The notes below the pieces were generated by a model. That model was not told the origin of the DNA and made no database searches. It was given only the letters and a program-made list of their open reading frames with translations. DNA of 64,000 nt from Hydrogenimonas sp. (GTDB lineage: Bacteria > Campylobacterota > Campylobacteria > Campylobacterales > Hydrogenimonadaceae), in assembly GCA_003945285.1 (NCBI GenBank), contig AP019005.1, forward strand, positions 1,688,001 to 1,752,000, given 5' to 3'. The translations under genes and the position numbers were made by a program. Positions 35,271 to 43,869 of the stretch are shown here, piece by piece. Positions within the stretch are counted from its first letter, which is position 1. Each line of letters starts with the position of its first letter.

Positions 35271-35711
35271 ACTCCGCTCCCGTTTTTGTAAAATTGTTCA
35301 AATCAGAATATAAGGGACATAGACACGGTAATTCAAAACTCGGTGTAAAGAAAATTTAGATGCCGGCAAAACCGGCGCACAGGGCAAACTCGCTCCACAC
35401 GTGAATCCGCACGTATTCAGCCAAAGAGCTGAATTACCGAGGCAATAAGCGTGATTGTACCCGATTTTGATAAAATATTGCATAATCTCCGAAGCGTACG
35501 CGGATTTGGAATTTTTTTAAAAGATATGCAACGTTAAGAAAAAAGCGTAATACCGTTTCGAAATCCAGACTCGGCGGCGTTATGGCGGGTGGCGGAGAAT
35601 CAGCTCCAGCCGTACCTGGGCTCCGCTCGAGATTTGCGTAAGGTCTGATCAGAATATAGACGAACTTCGCTCCTGCGGGAACGGGTTGGCGAAAAAACGG
35701 AGGCAGAACCA
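35271..35711. other. 441-base intergenic region with two repeat fragments
   Basis: Between the divergent dedA-like gene and ovoA lie a palindromic element (35324-35442) and the inverted end GATTTGCGTAAGGTC (35631-35645) of the other repeat type. The intervening part contains TTTTGATAAAATATTGCATAAT, a possible promoter. No gene is seen. The ovoA start is preceded by GGAGGCAGAACCA. Confidence 0.6.
35324..35442. repeat. palindromic element (type B, copy 2)
   Basis: The first 18 bases, CACGGTAATTCAAAACTC, are identical to 6815-6832, and the right end CTGAATTACCG (35429-35439) is their imperfect inverted match. At 119 bases it is about half the length of the copy at 6815, with a different interior (GCCGGCAAAACCGGC hairpin). 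Confidence 0.65.
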
Positions 35712-37811
35712 ATGATAAAGATAGAACGTATACCGTCACTGTACGGCAAAGACCCGGAAGCGAAACGCGAAGAGATACGCCGCTACTTCCACAACACCTA
35801 TGACGTTTACGAGTCGCTTTTCGACCATCTGGCGACAGATGATGTATTCTACAACCGGCCGGAGCCGCTGAGGCACCCTCATATATTCTACTTCGGCCAT
35901 ACCGCCGTCTTCTATATAAACAAGCTGATTCTCGCGAAAGTGATCGAAAAGAGGATCGATCCGAAACTGGAGTCGATCTTCGCGGTAGGGGTGGACGAGA
36001 TGAGCTGGGACGACCTCGACGAGGCGCACTACGACTGGCCCTCCGTAGAGAAGACACGCAGCTACAGGAGGAGTGTACGGGAACTCGTGGACGGCCTGAT
36101 ATCGACTCTGCCGCTCGAGCTTCCGATAACGTGGGAGTCACCCTGGTGGGTCATATTGATGGGTATAGAGCACGAGCGGATACATATAGAGACCTCTTCG
36201 GTTCTGATACGCCAGACGGATATCTCTCTTGTAAAGCCTCTGGCGGAGTGGCCCGTCTGCACCATATCCGGAGAGACTCCCGAAAATGCCCTGGTACCGG
36301 TTGCGGGCGGCAGAGTGGTCATCGGCAAGTCGAAAAGCGACGACTTCTACGGCTGGGACAACGAGTACGGCCGCCACGAAGCGGAGATACCGGACTTCAA
36401 AGCCTCCAGGTATCTTGTAACCAACGGTGAATTCATGGAGTTCGTCGAAGCGGGAGGCTACAGGGAAGATCGCTGGTGGGAAGAGGAGGGGCTGGCCTGG
36501 CGGAAATTCAAAAAAGCGGAACATCCGCACTTCTGGGTAGCCGACGGCGAAGGGTTCAGGTACAGGGCGCTGGCCGAAATCATAGATATGCCTATGGACT
36601 GGCCGGTAGATGTCAACTACCATGAGGCGAAAGCGTACTGCAACTGGCTCAGCGAAAAAACGGGCGAGGCTCTGCGGCTTCCTACTGAAGACGAATGGTA
36701 CCTGCTCCACGAGCGGTGCGGTATCGCGGATCAGCCCGAGTGGGACGAAAAGGCACCGGCCAACATCGGCCTGGAGCACTACGCCTCCTCATCTCCCGTA
36801 ACAATGTTCCGCCACGGCGACTTCTACGACATCATAGGCAACGTTTGGCAGTGGACGCAGACCCCGATATACCCTTTCGAAGGGTTCGAGGTGCACCCGA
36901 TATACGACGACTTCACAACGCCCACATACGACGGCCGCCACAACCTCATAAAGGGGGGCTCTTTCATAAGTACGGGAGACGAAGCGCTCAAAAGCGCCCG
37001 CTTCGCATTCAGACGCCACTTCTTTCAACATGCCGGGTTCAGGTATGTACGTAGCGATTACGAAGAGAGGGTCGGTTCCGCAACTTACGAGTCGGATGAG
37101 CAGGTGAGCCAATATTGCGAATTCGGATGGGGAGATAGCTACTTCGGCATGGAGAACTATCCGCAAAGATGCGCCCGTGCGGCTCTGGAGTTCATGCAGA
37201 ACCGCAAAATGGGCCGAGCCCTCGATGTAGGATGCGCAACGGGCCGCAGTACGCTGGAGCTGGCCGCGATGTTCGAGTCGGTTACCGGGCTCGACTTCTC
37301 CGCCCGCTTCATAGGTGTAGCAGAGAAGATGCGCAGCGAAAAGTCGATACGCTACACCATCCCCACGGAGGGGGAGCTTGTCGAGTACAGAGAGGCGAGG
37401 CTGCCCGAAGAGCTCGAAAAGGGTTGCGCAAGAGTAGAGTTCTGGCAGGCTGACGCCTGCAACCTCAAGCCTATCTTTACCGGCTACGATCTCGTGACGG
37501 CTTTCAATCTCATAGACCGCCTCTACGACCCTGCCAAATTCCTGCAGGATATTACGGAGCGCATAAACGACGGCGGACTGCTCGTGCTCAGCTCTCCGTA
37601 TACATGGCTCGAGGAGTATACCCCGAAAGATAGGTGGCTCGGGGGATTCAAAAGAGACGGCGAACCGGTTACGACTCTCGATGGCCTCAAAGAGCATCTT
37701 CTGCCGCGCTTCAGGCTTCTGGAGGTGAGAGATATGGAGTTCGTAATAAGAGAGACTTCAAGAAAGTTCCAACACTCCGTTGCGCAGATTAGCGTATGGG
37801 AGAAGATATGA
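35712..37811 (+). CDS. ovoA: 5-histidylcysteine sulfoxide synthase / ovothiol methyltransferase OvoA
   Basis: OvoA joins cysteine to the imidazole of histidine with oxygen, the first step to the antioxidant ovothiol, and methylates the later intermediate. The 699-residue protein has a DinB-like domain with iron ligands likely H63 (FGHTAVFY) and H154/H158 (HERIHIE), a formylglycine-generating-enzyme-like sulphatase-modifying domain (about 195-460, with GNVWQWT and FRRHFFQHAGFR), and a C-terminal SAM methyltransferase (DVGCATGRSTLELA). This three-domain layout distinguishes OvoA from EgtB. The PLP enzyme that follows overlaps it by four bases, as expected for an ovothiol operon. Confidence 0.9.
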   Translation: MIKIERIPSLYGKDPEAKREEIRRYFHNTYDVYESLFDHLATDDVFYNRPEPLRHPHIFYFGHTAVFYINKLILAKVIEKRIDPKLESIFAVGVDEMSWDDLDEAHYDWPSVEKTRSYRRSVRELVDGLISTLPLELPITWESPWWVILMGIEHERIHIETSSVLIRQTDISLVKPLAEWPVCTISGETPENALVPVAGGRVVIGKSKSDDFYGWDNEYGRHEAEIPDFKASRYLVTNGEFMEFVEAGGYREDRWWEEEGLAWRKFKKAEHPHFWVADGEGFRYRALAEIIDMPMDWPVDVNYHEAKAYCNWLSEKTGEALRLPTEDEWYLLHERCGIADQPEWDEKAPANIGLEHYASSSPVTMFRHGDFYDIIGNVWQWTQTPIYPFEGFEVHPIYDDFTTPTYDGRHNLIKGGSFISTGDEALKSARFAFRRHFFQHAGFRYVRSDYEERVGSATYESDEQVSQYCEFGWGDSYFGMENYPQRCARAALEFMQNRKMGRALDVGCATGRSTLELAAMFESVTGLDFSARFIGVAEKMRSEKSIRYTIPTEGELVEYREARLPEELEKGCARVEFWQADACNLKPIFTGYDLVTAFNLIDRLYDPAKFLQDITERINDGGLLVLSSPYTWLEEYTPKDRWLGGFKRDGEPVTTLDGLKEHLLPRFRLLEVRDMEFVIRETSRKFQHSVAQISVWEKI

Positions 37812-38971
37812 GCGGCTTCGATACGCCTGTCGACAGAAGCGGCACATGCAGCGTCAAGTACGAGGAGCGCCTCGCTAAGTTCGGAGATGCGGAGGTGCTG
37901 CCTCTCTGGGTAGCCGACATGGATCTCCCCTCACCCGGGTGTGTGACCAAAGCCCTCGAAAAACGTGCGAAGCACCCTCTATACGGCTATACAATCTACC
38001 CCGAAAGATTCTTTGCCGCCATTTCCGGATGGATGGAAGAGCGGCACGGATGGAGCGTAGAGAGGGACTCCATAGTTCCCGTACCCGGCGTGGTTCCCGC
38101 GCTCAATCTCCTTGTGAGAGCCCTTACGAAAAAAGGTGAAGGGATTCTGATACAGCCGCCCGTATACCACCCCTTTTTCAGGCTCGGAAGAAACCACGGG
38201 AGAAGACTGCTCGAAAATCCCCTGGTTCTCAAGGATGGTCGGTACGAAATAGATTTCGACGACTTCCGCAGGAGGGCGAATGAGGCGAAGCTCTTCATAC
38301 TCTGCTCTCCGCACAATCCGGCCGGAAGGGTCTGGAGCGAAGAGGAGCTGGAGAAGATCGGCCGTATATGCATCGAAGAGGAGGTCGTCATCATCAGCGA
38401 CGAGGTGCATGCGGATATCGTATACCGCCCGCACACCCACACCCCCGTCGCGAAAATCTCCAAAGAGATCTCCGATATTACGATCACGCTCAACGCCCCG
38501 TCGAAAACGTTCAACATAGCGGGCCTGAACACCGCCTACGCAATCGTGCAGAACGACTCTCTGAGGCGGCGTCTCGAGGCCGAACTGAAACGTTTCGATC
38601 TTACGATGGGAAACGTTTTCGGAATCGAAGCGCTGACAGCCGCATACGAAGGGGGCGCAGAGTGGCTCGAAGAGCTTCTCTCATATCTTGAAAAAAACAT
38701 CGGATTCGTGAGGAGGTTTTTGGAGGAGAAGATCCCCTCCATCGAGGCGATAGAGACGGAGGCTACCTACCTGATGTGGTTAGATTGCAGAAAGCTTGGA
38801 ATGGGCGATGATGAGTTGGAGAGGTTCTTCATACACGGTGCGAAACTCGGATTGAACAGCGGAGTCAGCTTCGGCGAAGGCGGTAGCGGATTCATGAGGC
38901 TGAACGTCGCCTGCCCCAAAGCGGTGCTGGAAGAGGCGATGGAGAGACTCGAAAGTGCCTTTCACCCCTGA
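37808..38971 (+). CDS. ovoB: PLP-dependent C-S lyase (MalY/PatB family), probable OvoB
   Basis: A 387-residue fold-type I PLP enzyme of the PatB/MalY cystathionine beta-lyase group. Motifs are PLWVADMDLPSP near the N-terminus, SPHNPAGRVW, ISDEVHADIVY, and the PLP lysine in APSKTFNIAG. Overlapping ovoA in an ATGA, it is the obvious candidate for OvoB, which cleaves the histidylcysteine sulphoxide to release 5-thiohistidine. The alternative is a general cystathionine beta-lyase; the ovoA overlap makes OvoB more likely. Its end is convergent with the following transporter by 10 bases. Confidence 0.75.
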   Translation: MSGFDTPVDRSGTCSVKYEERLAKFGDAEVLPLWVADMDLPSPGCVTKALEKRAKHPLYGYTIYPERFFAAISGWMEERHGWSVERDSIVPVPGVVPALNLLVRALTKKGEGILIQPPVYHPFFRLGRNHGRRLLENPLVLKDGRYEIDFDDFRRRANEAKLFILCSPHNPAGRVWSEEELEKIGRICIEEEVVIISDEVHADIVYRPHTHTPVAKISKEISDITITLNAPSKTFNIAGLNTAYAIVQNDSLRRRLEAELKRFDLTMGNVFGIEALTAAYEGGAEWLEELLSYLEKNIGFVRRFLEEKIPSIEAIETEATYLMWLDCRKLGMGDDELERFFIHGAKLGLNSGVSFGEGGSGFMRLNVACPKAVLEEAMERLESAFHP

Positions 38972-40212
38972 GCCGGTATTCCGAAAACCACCACCGAAAG
39001 TGCAGCGGATGCTACAAGGGAGAAGCCGAAAAATTTCGCGTAGCGGTGCGGAATATCTTCATGTTTCAAAGCGGTGAGGGCCGCCACCGAGGCCTGGAGT
39101 GTATAGTAGACGGCAAAAGATTTGGAAGCGTAGACGATCACTTCGAAAACGTTCGAACTCCAGACGATAATCAACCCTCCCGCCGCTATCACTATGTAAC
39201 CCAGCCCCGTAGATACCCTCTTTCTGCTCAGCTCGCTCAGAAGTCCGCTTCCCCCCTGCGCATCGGCCACCGCGGCATCGAACTGCGCTATCAGCGCCAG
39301 CGCCACCAGCATCACGGGCAGAATCGTGGCTATATGCTTCGAGAGTGTGATTATGGCGGTATCCTGCCCCTCGGGCGGAAGCGGGTATTTGAAGTAGTAG
39401 AGCATAAGGGCTATGTAGGCCACATAGATGCCGCCAGATATCCACTGCGCGTAGCGCATGGAGCGGATTCTAAGCTGCGGCGGGAACCTCTCTCCCAGGT
39501 ACCTGGAGGTTTCGAAGCCCTGCACCACTATGAGCATTCCCAGCACCATCTGCATCTCATGCCAGCCCGGCTTTACATGCTCGGCGGGAAGCTGCCAGAC
39601 CCCGTGCAAAAAGGCCTCCGTATTGCCAAAAACCAGACCTGCCAACAGCCCCGCTATGATACCCAGCTTCACCGCTTCGAAACGACCCAGAAAGTTGAAT
39701 CCCCTGTGCTGACCGTAGAAGGCGATAAAGAGAATCACGGCGGAAGTGACGCTTTTTGAGAGCATCGGGTCCACCATACCGGCACCTCTGAGCAGAAAGT
39801 CCCCAAAAAGGGTAAGATAGTATGTGACGGAGACGATATAGGCGAAAGCGAGCGCCCACTGTGAGAGAATCTCCAGCGTATAGGGCGCCCTGTGAAGAGT
39901 ACCGCCGGCGAGCTTGGGCTCCACGTACCTTATGTTGAACCGGATCGCGGCTCCTATCATATAGGCGAGCGTCACCAGCAGAAGCATCGCGGCTACGGCC
40001 ATACGCCCCGTGCTCATCTGCAGTATCGGTGCCACCACGAGAAAGCCGCTTCCTATGATCGAGGCGAGGGGAACGGCCGTAGCGGCCCACCAGCCGCTCT
40101 TCTCTATCGGCTTGGAAAAGAGCAGCGCGGTTACGAGAAGGGTGGCGACTATTACGACAATGTTCGGCATAAGCTCCGGGCCGTTGCCCAGAATATCCGA
40201 AACGGCTATCAT
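38962..40212 (-). CDS. APC-superfamily-like transporter
   Basis: A 416-residue membrane protein with about 11-12 hydrophobic segments and few charged residues within them. The early LLFSKPIEKSGWWAATAVPLASIIGSGFLVVAPIL with its GSG break resembles the first helix of amino acid/polyamine (APC) or related LeuT-fold transporters. No specific family is recognised. The start at 40212 makes an ATGA overlap with the panE stop, so it probably belongs to a carbonic anhydrase-panE-transporter transcript. Substrate unknown. Confidence 0.7.
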   Translation of the reverse strand: MIAVSDILGNGPELMPNIVVIVATLLVTALLFSKPIEKSGWWAATAVPLASIIGSGFLVVAPILQMSTGRMAVAAMLLLVTLAYMIGAAIRFNIRYVEPKLAGGTLHRAPYTLEILSQWALAFAYIVSVTYYLTLFGDFLLRGAGMVDPMLSKSVTSAVILFIAFYGQHRGFNFLGRFEAVKLGIIAGLLAGLVFGNTEAFLHGVWQLPAEHVKPGWHEMQMVLGMLIVVQGFETSRYLGERFPPQLRIRSMRYAQWISGGIYVAYIALMLYYFKYPLPPEGQDTAIITLSKHIATILPVMLVALALIAQFDAAVADAQGGSGLLSELSRKRVSTGLGYIVIAAGGLIIVWSSNVFEVIVYASKSFAVYYTLQASVAALTALKHEDIPHRYAKFFGFSLVASAALSVVVFGIPAQG

Positions 40213-41108
40213 CTTCTCTTCAGCTCCCCGTAGCACTTTTTCATCAGCGGCACTTCGATGGAGTGCTCTGCCGCTTTTTTGACGACATAGCCGCTCAGCT
40301 GTTCAAGCTCACTCTCTCTTCCGGCCTTGAAATCGAGCCACATGGATGTGGGCGAGTCGTAGGGCACCTTTTTGAGCTGCTCTTTTACCGAGTCGATATC
40401 TTCTTCACTCAGTTTCGCACCCTCCTTCCTGCCGACCTCCAATATCTCGCGGAGTATTCTGTCGAACTCTTCGGGGTGCTCCGCCATAACGGCTCCCATA
40501 GGCTCGTCGTAGCAGGTAGTGAGTGTAGCCATCGCCGATATGAGCAGAAACTTTCTCCAGAGATCCGTCTTTATACGGTCGCTCACCTTCGTTTTGATTC
40601 CGGCTTTTCCGAGAGCGTCGGCCAGCTCATTCAGGGCCGGATGGGAAGCGCCCTCCATACCCATGACAATAAATGCGCCTCTTCCCTTCACCTCTATGAA
40701 GCCCGGTTTGACTATACGGGAGACTATGTAGACCGCTCCGTTCGCTACCGGGTTTTCTGGGTATATCCGCTTCAGTACCTCATCGTTCCCGACACCGTTT
40801 CCCAGCGGCAGAAGCAGCGTATTCTTCCCTATCGCCTCTCTCATGGAGAGTGCGGCACTTTCGAGATCGTACCCCTTTACACAAAAGAGTACGACATCGA
40901 ACTTTTCGGAGAGTTTCGCCGGGTCGTCCGTAACTGAAACCAGAACCGGAGGCAGAGTCTCCCCGCCCACTCGTACCGTAACTCCTTCCCTCTCTATCGC
41001 CTCCTTGTGAGTGCCGCGGGCGACTACGCAGATATCTTCTCCGGCGCGCGCAAGCATAGCGGCGATGTAACCACCTACGCCGCCCGCGCCTACAACGGCT
41101 ACCTTCAC
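40209..41108 (-). CDS. panE: 2-dehydropantoate 2-reductase
   Basis: PanE reduces ketopantoate to pantoate with NADPH in pantothenate/CoA synthesis. The 299-residue protein has the dinucleotide loop GAGGVGGYIAAMLA (7-20), the FCVKGYD segment, PLGNGVGN and the C-terminal domain with the catalytic lysine region LWRKFLLISAM. It overlaps carbonic anhydrase upstream and the transporter downstream by four bases each. A paralogous ketopantoate-reductase-like enzyme is the only alternative. Confidence 0.88.
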   Translation of the reverse strand: MKVAVVGAGGVGGYIAAMLARAGEDICVVARGTHKEAIEREGVTVRVGGETLPPVLVSVTDDPAKLSEKFDVVLFCVKGYDLESAALSMREAIGKNTLLLPLGNGVGNDEVLKRIYPENPVANGAVYIVSRIVKPGFIEVKGRGAFIVMGMEGASHPALNELADALGKAGIKTKVSDRIKTDLWRKFLLISAMATLTTCYDEPMGAVMAEHPEEFDRILREILEVGRKEGAKLSEEDIDSVKEQLKKVPYDSPTSMWLDFKAGRESELEQLSGYVVKKAAEHSIEVPLMKKCYGELKRR

Positions 41109-41755
41109 CCTTTTTGCTCCTTCTCAAGAGGGAAAAAGGCGTGTTCGTCCGGATCGTAATACTCCACCTCCCCGCTCTCTATGCGGTAATACCATCCGTG
41201 CAGAAAGAGCTCTCCGGCCTCCACCTTCTGCCGAATATTCGGATATGTAAACAGATTCTGCAGCTGGAAAATCACCGAAAACTTCTCCGTCGCCTCCTGA
41301 AGCTCGGCCCGGTTTCCGTCGACTACACTCTTTAGAGCCAGCTCTTTAGCGGGAAGGCCAAGCTCCAGCCACTTTATAGTGTGTATCATATCCTCTTCAC
41401 GGCCGCTGTGATCTTCGTATAGAGCCTTGCATGCCCCGCAGTCGCTGTGGCCGCAGACAATGATCTCACCCACATTCAGATGGTTCACCGCGTACTCTAT
41501 ACCCGCAGCAGTGGCGTGGAAGTCGTTGTCGGGCTTGAAAGGGGGAACGAGATTCCCGACATTTCTCACTACGAAAAGGTCTCCGGGGCCAGTCGAGGTA
41601 ATAAGATTCGGCAGCACCCTGGAGTCGCTGCATCCTATAAAGAGAGCTTTGGGGTTCTGCCCCTTCTCCACAAGCTCCAGAAAATCCTTCTCATGCTTTT
41701 TGAAATGTATGGAGCGGAAAGCCTCCACCCCTTTAAGCCAGTTCTCCCTCTTCAT
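41105..41755 (-). CDS. beta-class carbonic anhydrase
   Basis: The 216-residue enzyme interconverts CO2 and bicarbonate, useful for CO2 fixation in an autotroph. Zinc ligands are C42 (CSDSR motif, with D44 and R46 as the dyad), H103 and C106 (GHSDCGACK). There is no signal peptide, so it should be cytoplasmic. It is preceded 11 bases upstream by a small conserved protein gene and overlaps panE. Confidence 0.95.
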   Translation of the reverse strand: MKRENWLKGVEAFRSIHFKKHEKDFLELVEKGQNPKALFIGCSDSRVLPNLITSTGPGDLFVVRNVGNLVPPFKPDNDFHATAAGIEYAVNHLNVGEIIVCGHSDCGACKALYEDHSGREEDMIHTIKWLELGLPAKELALKSVVDGNRAELQEATEKFSVIFQLQNLFTYPNIRQKVEAGELFLHGWYYRIESGEVEYYDPDEHAFFPLEKEQKG

Positions 41756-41766
41756 CTTACCCCCCC

Positions 41767-41976
41767 CTAGTAGTTGTCGTACTTGCCGGCTTCTATCTCA
41801 TCCTTGAGACGGCTTATCGCCTCCTCCATAGCCCTGATTATCAGTCTCGCCGATTTCCTCTCGTCGTTTTCGGGAATATCCCAGTCGAAAATCTTCATGT
41901 TCGCCTTGAAAATGGCCCTTATCTCGGTCTCTATCTCACCCTTCATCTTCTCATACTCTTTTTGCTGGGTATCCAT
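41767..41976 (-). CDS. small conserved hypothetical protein
   Basis: A 69-residue charged, mostly helical cytoplasmic protein (MDTQQKEYEKMKGEIETEI...KSARLIIRAMEEAISRLKDEI) with a short DWDIPENDERKSA linker. It starts with ATG at 41976 after an AAGGGGAG ribosome site and lies 11 bases before the carbonic anhydrase gene, so it is likely the first gene of that operon. No family recognised. Confidence 0.7.
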   Translation of the reverse strand: MDTQQKEYEKMKGEIETEIRAIFKANMKIFDWDIPENDERKSARLIIRAMEEAISRLKDEIEAGKYDNY

Positions 41977-42066
41977 ATTTCTACACTCTCCCCTTCTTTT
42001 TTCACTATTGTATAGCCTTTCGGCAAAAATGGCAATATGGATCTGTTTAGCTGGTATGATACAGAT

Positions 42067-42981
42067 ATGAAAAGAGAAGTTCTGATACTTTCAACGATAT
42101 TTGCACTATCTCTGAAAGCGGCCGTAATCACCCCGTGGCACATAGAGCCGGACCGATATGCCGAAATCCCCCGATTCAAGATTCTGGATGCGAAAGAGAT
42201 AGAGTCGAAAGATGATGAGAAAGGCGACTTTTCCGGAGTTTCCGGTATCGCATACGACAGAGCCGAAAAGAGACTCTATGCGGTGAGCGACTTCGGGGTT
42301 CTCTACAGTGTGAAAATGAAGATCTCCGGCGGCAAAATAGTGAAGTTTGACATTAAAAACAAAGTGAGACTCAAAGATGCAAAAGGCAGACCCTTCAAAG
42401 ATAAAAAGAGGAGCGATGCCGAGGGGCTGGATATCTCAGGCGGCAATCTGCTCATCTCTTTTGAGAGAGGGCCCGGTATAGCTCTCTTCGATAGAGACGG
42501 CAGAATGATAAAAGAGCTGAAACTCCCGAAACCTCTCAGGAAAAAGTCGAACTACCGCGGAAGAAACAGGATGCTCGAAGCCGTCGTTTTCCACCCCCGT
42601 CTCGGTATTTTGACCGCGCCGGAGATTCCTTTGAAAAAAGAGGATCGAAACCGCCACACGATATACGGCAAAAAAGTGCGGTTTCATATGCCTGCCACAG
42701 GCTCCCTGACGGCGATGGCGGTTACAAAAAAGGGCAACATCCTGGTTCTGGAGCGTGACTTCGACCCCCTCTTTCGCCGAAGGGTGATAACCCTCTCGCT
42801 TCTGAATCCCGAAAACGGTGAAATCCGGCTGCTCGCCTCGTTAAAAAGCAGGGACGGCTGGAGGCTCGATAATTTCGAAGGGCTGGCACACCTGGGAGGA
42901 GACCGTTTTCTGATGATAAGCGATGACAACGCAAACCCTCTTCAGCGCAAAATCGCAGTTCTTTTTGAGATAATGGAGTAG
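42067..42981 (+). CDS. esterase-like phytase-family exported protein
   Basis: Read from the ATG at 42067 the 304-residue protein has a signal peptide (MKREVLILSTIFALSLKAA). The mature part shows the esterase-like activity of phytase family pattern: GDFSGVSGIAYD...LYAVSDFG, RSDAEGLDISGGNLLISFERGP, and near the end NFEGLAHLGGDRFLMISDDN. This suggests a periplasmic six-bladed propeller, perhaps a phosphodiesterase; catalytic activity is not established for the family. Its stop codon is part of the left end of the palindromic element that follows. Confidence 0.82.
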   Translation: MKREVLILSTIFALSLKAAVITPWHIEPDRYAEIPRFKILDAKEIESKDDEKGDFSGVSGIAYDRAEKRLYAVSDFGVLYSVKMKISGGKIVKFDIKNKVRLKDAKGRPFKDKKRSDAEGLDISGGNLLISFERGPGIALFDRDGRMIKELKLPKPLRKKSNYRGRNRMLEAVVFHPRLGILTAPEIPLKKEDRNRHTIYGKKVRFHMPATGSLTAMAVTKKGNILVLERDFDPLFRRRVITLSLLNPENGEIRLLASLKSRDGWRLDNFEGLAHLGGDRFLMISDDNANPLQRKIAVLFEIME

Positions 42982-43250
42982 ACTTCTTGCAAAACTATAC
43001 GCAGATATGAGAGGTATAAAAAGGGGTAAGATCGTGAAAAACAGATTTTTCAGCGTAGCCAAAGCTACGGTGAAAACATTTTTTTGTGCGAGATTGCCCC
43101 TTTTTATGCCTCCCGAAGGGCAAAAAGATAAACCGATTGACTCTGCGTTAGATAACCCCAAACGTAGCTTTGGCTACGCTTGGGAACATCTGCCTTGATT
43201 GAATCGTTTCTCTTTTTGCTCATACTGTGTATAGTTTTGCAAGAAGTCTA
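42979..43250. mobile_element. 272-bp element with 22-bp perfect terminal inverted repeats
   Basis: The ends 42979-43000 (TAGACTTCTTGCAAAACTAT...) and 43229-43250 are perfect reverse complements over 22 bases. Inside are further mirrored pairs: ATAAAAAGGGG around 43016 against CCCCTTTTTAT around 43096, and GTAGCCAAAGCTAC against GTAGCTTTGGCTAC. No protein is encoded. It resembles a non-autonomous miniature transposable element. Its left end supplies the stop codon of the phytase-like gene. No target-site duplication is obvious. Confidence 0.75.
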
Positions 43251-43258
43251 ATAGAACT

Positions 43259-43747
43259 TCAGAACCCTTTTTTGGCCTTTCTTTCACGATTTACGGAGCG
43301 GACCCAGAGCCAGTTGACAAGAGCGTAAACTGCCACGGAGACAGTAACGGAGTAGAAAAAGGTACCAACGTAAAGGGGTATGAATATATCGTCCAGATGC
43401 GACTGGAACCACTCCATAGTCATCTGAACATCGTGAAGGGGTTCCATGCCCAGAAGCCATGTACCGGTCAGATACTCCATATAGTACATCGGCGGCATGG
43501 TAATAGGGTTGGATAGCCAGACCATCGAGATGGCTATGGGGATGTTAAACCTGATGAAAGGGGAGACCGCAAGGACCGCCAGCATCTGAAAAGGCATAGG
43601 TATGAAGGCTATGAAAATGCCTACCAGCAGAGCTTTCGTAACCGACTTCCTGTTTACGGAGAGAAACTCCCGCGGGATTTTATACTTCTCTACGAACGCA
43701 TCGATCTTGCTGTTTGTACGCTTTTTCTTGAAAACTTTTCTAACCAT
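43259..43747 (-). CDS. DUF2062 domain-containing membrane protein
   Basis: A 162-residue protein with two to three hydrophobic helices. The DUF2062 signature is clear in FIAFIPMPFQMLAVLAVSPF, then IAISMVWLSNPITMPPMYYMEYLTG, and the terminal YSVTVSVAVYALVNWLWV. The N-terminus is basic (KVFKKKRTNSKID). The family is of unknown function. It lies just beside the palindromic element. Confidence 0.9.
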   Translation of the reverse strand: MVRKVFKKKRTNSKIDAFVEKYKIPREFLSVNRKSVTKALLVGIFIAFIPMPFQMLAVLAVSPFIRFNIPIAISMVWLSNPITMPPMYYMEYLTGTWLLGMEPLHDVQMTMEWFQSHLDDIFIPLYVGTFFYSVTVSVAVYALVNWLWVRSVNRERKAKKGF

Positions 43748-43869
43748 CTATACTGCTTGTCAGTCCGAAAACTCTCTCGGGTTTTGTTGTTTTTCTCTTC
43801 TCATTTTCATATAGATTCTTTTGTATCTGTCAGGATTATATGCCTTTGCAACCCCAAAGTCAACCCAAA

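Noticed and set aside
41943-42179. 78-codon minus-strand frame overlapping the phytase-like gene start
   Set aside because: Overlaps both the small conserved gene and the signal peptide of the plus-strand gene; no ribosome site and no resemblance.
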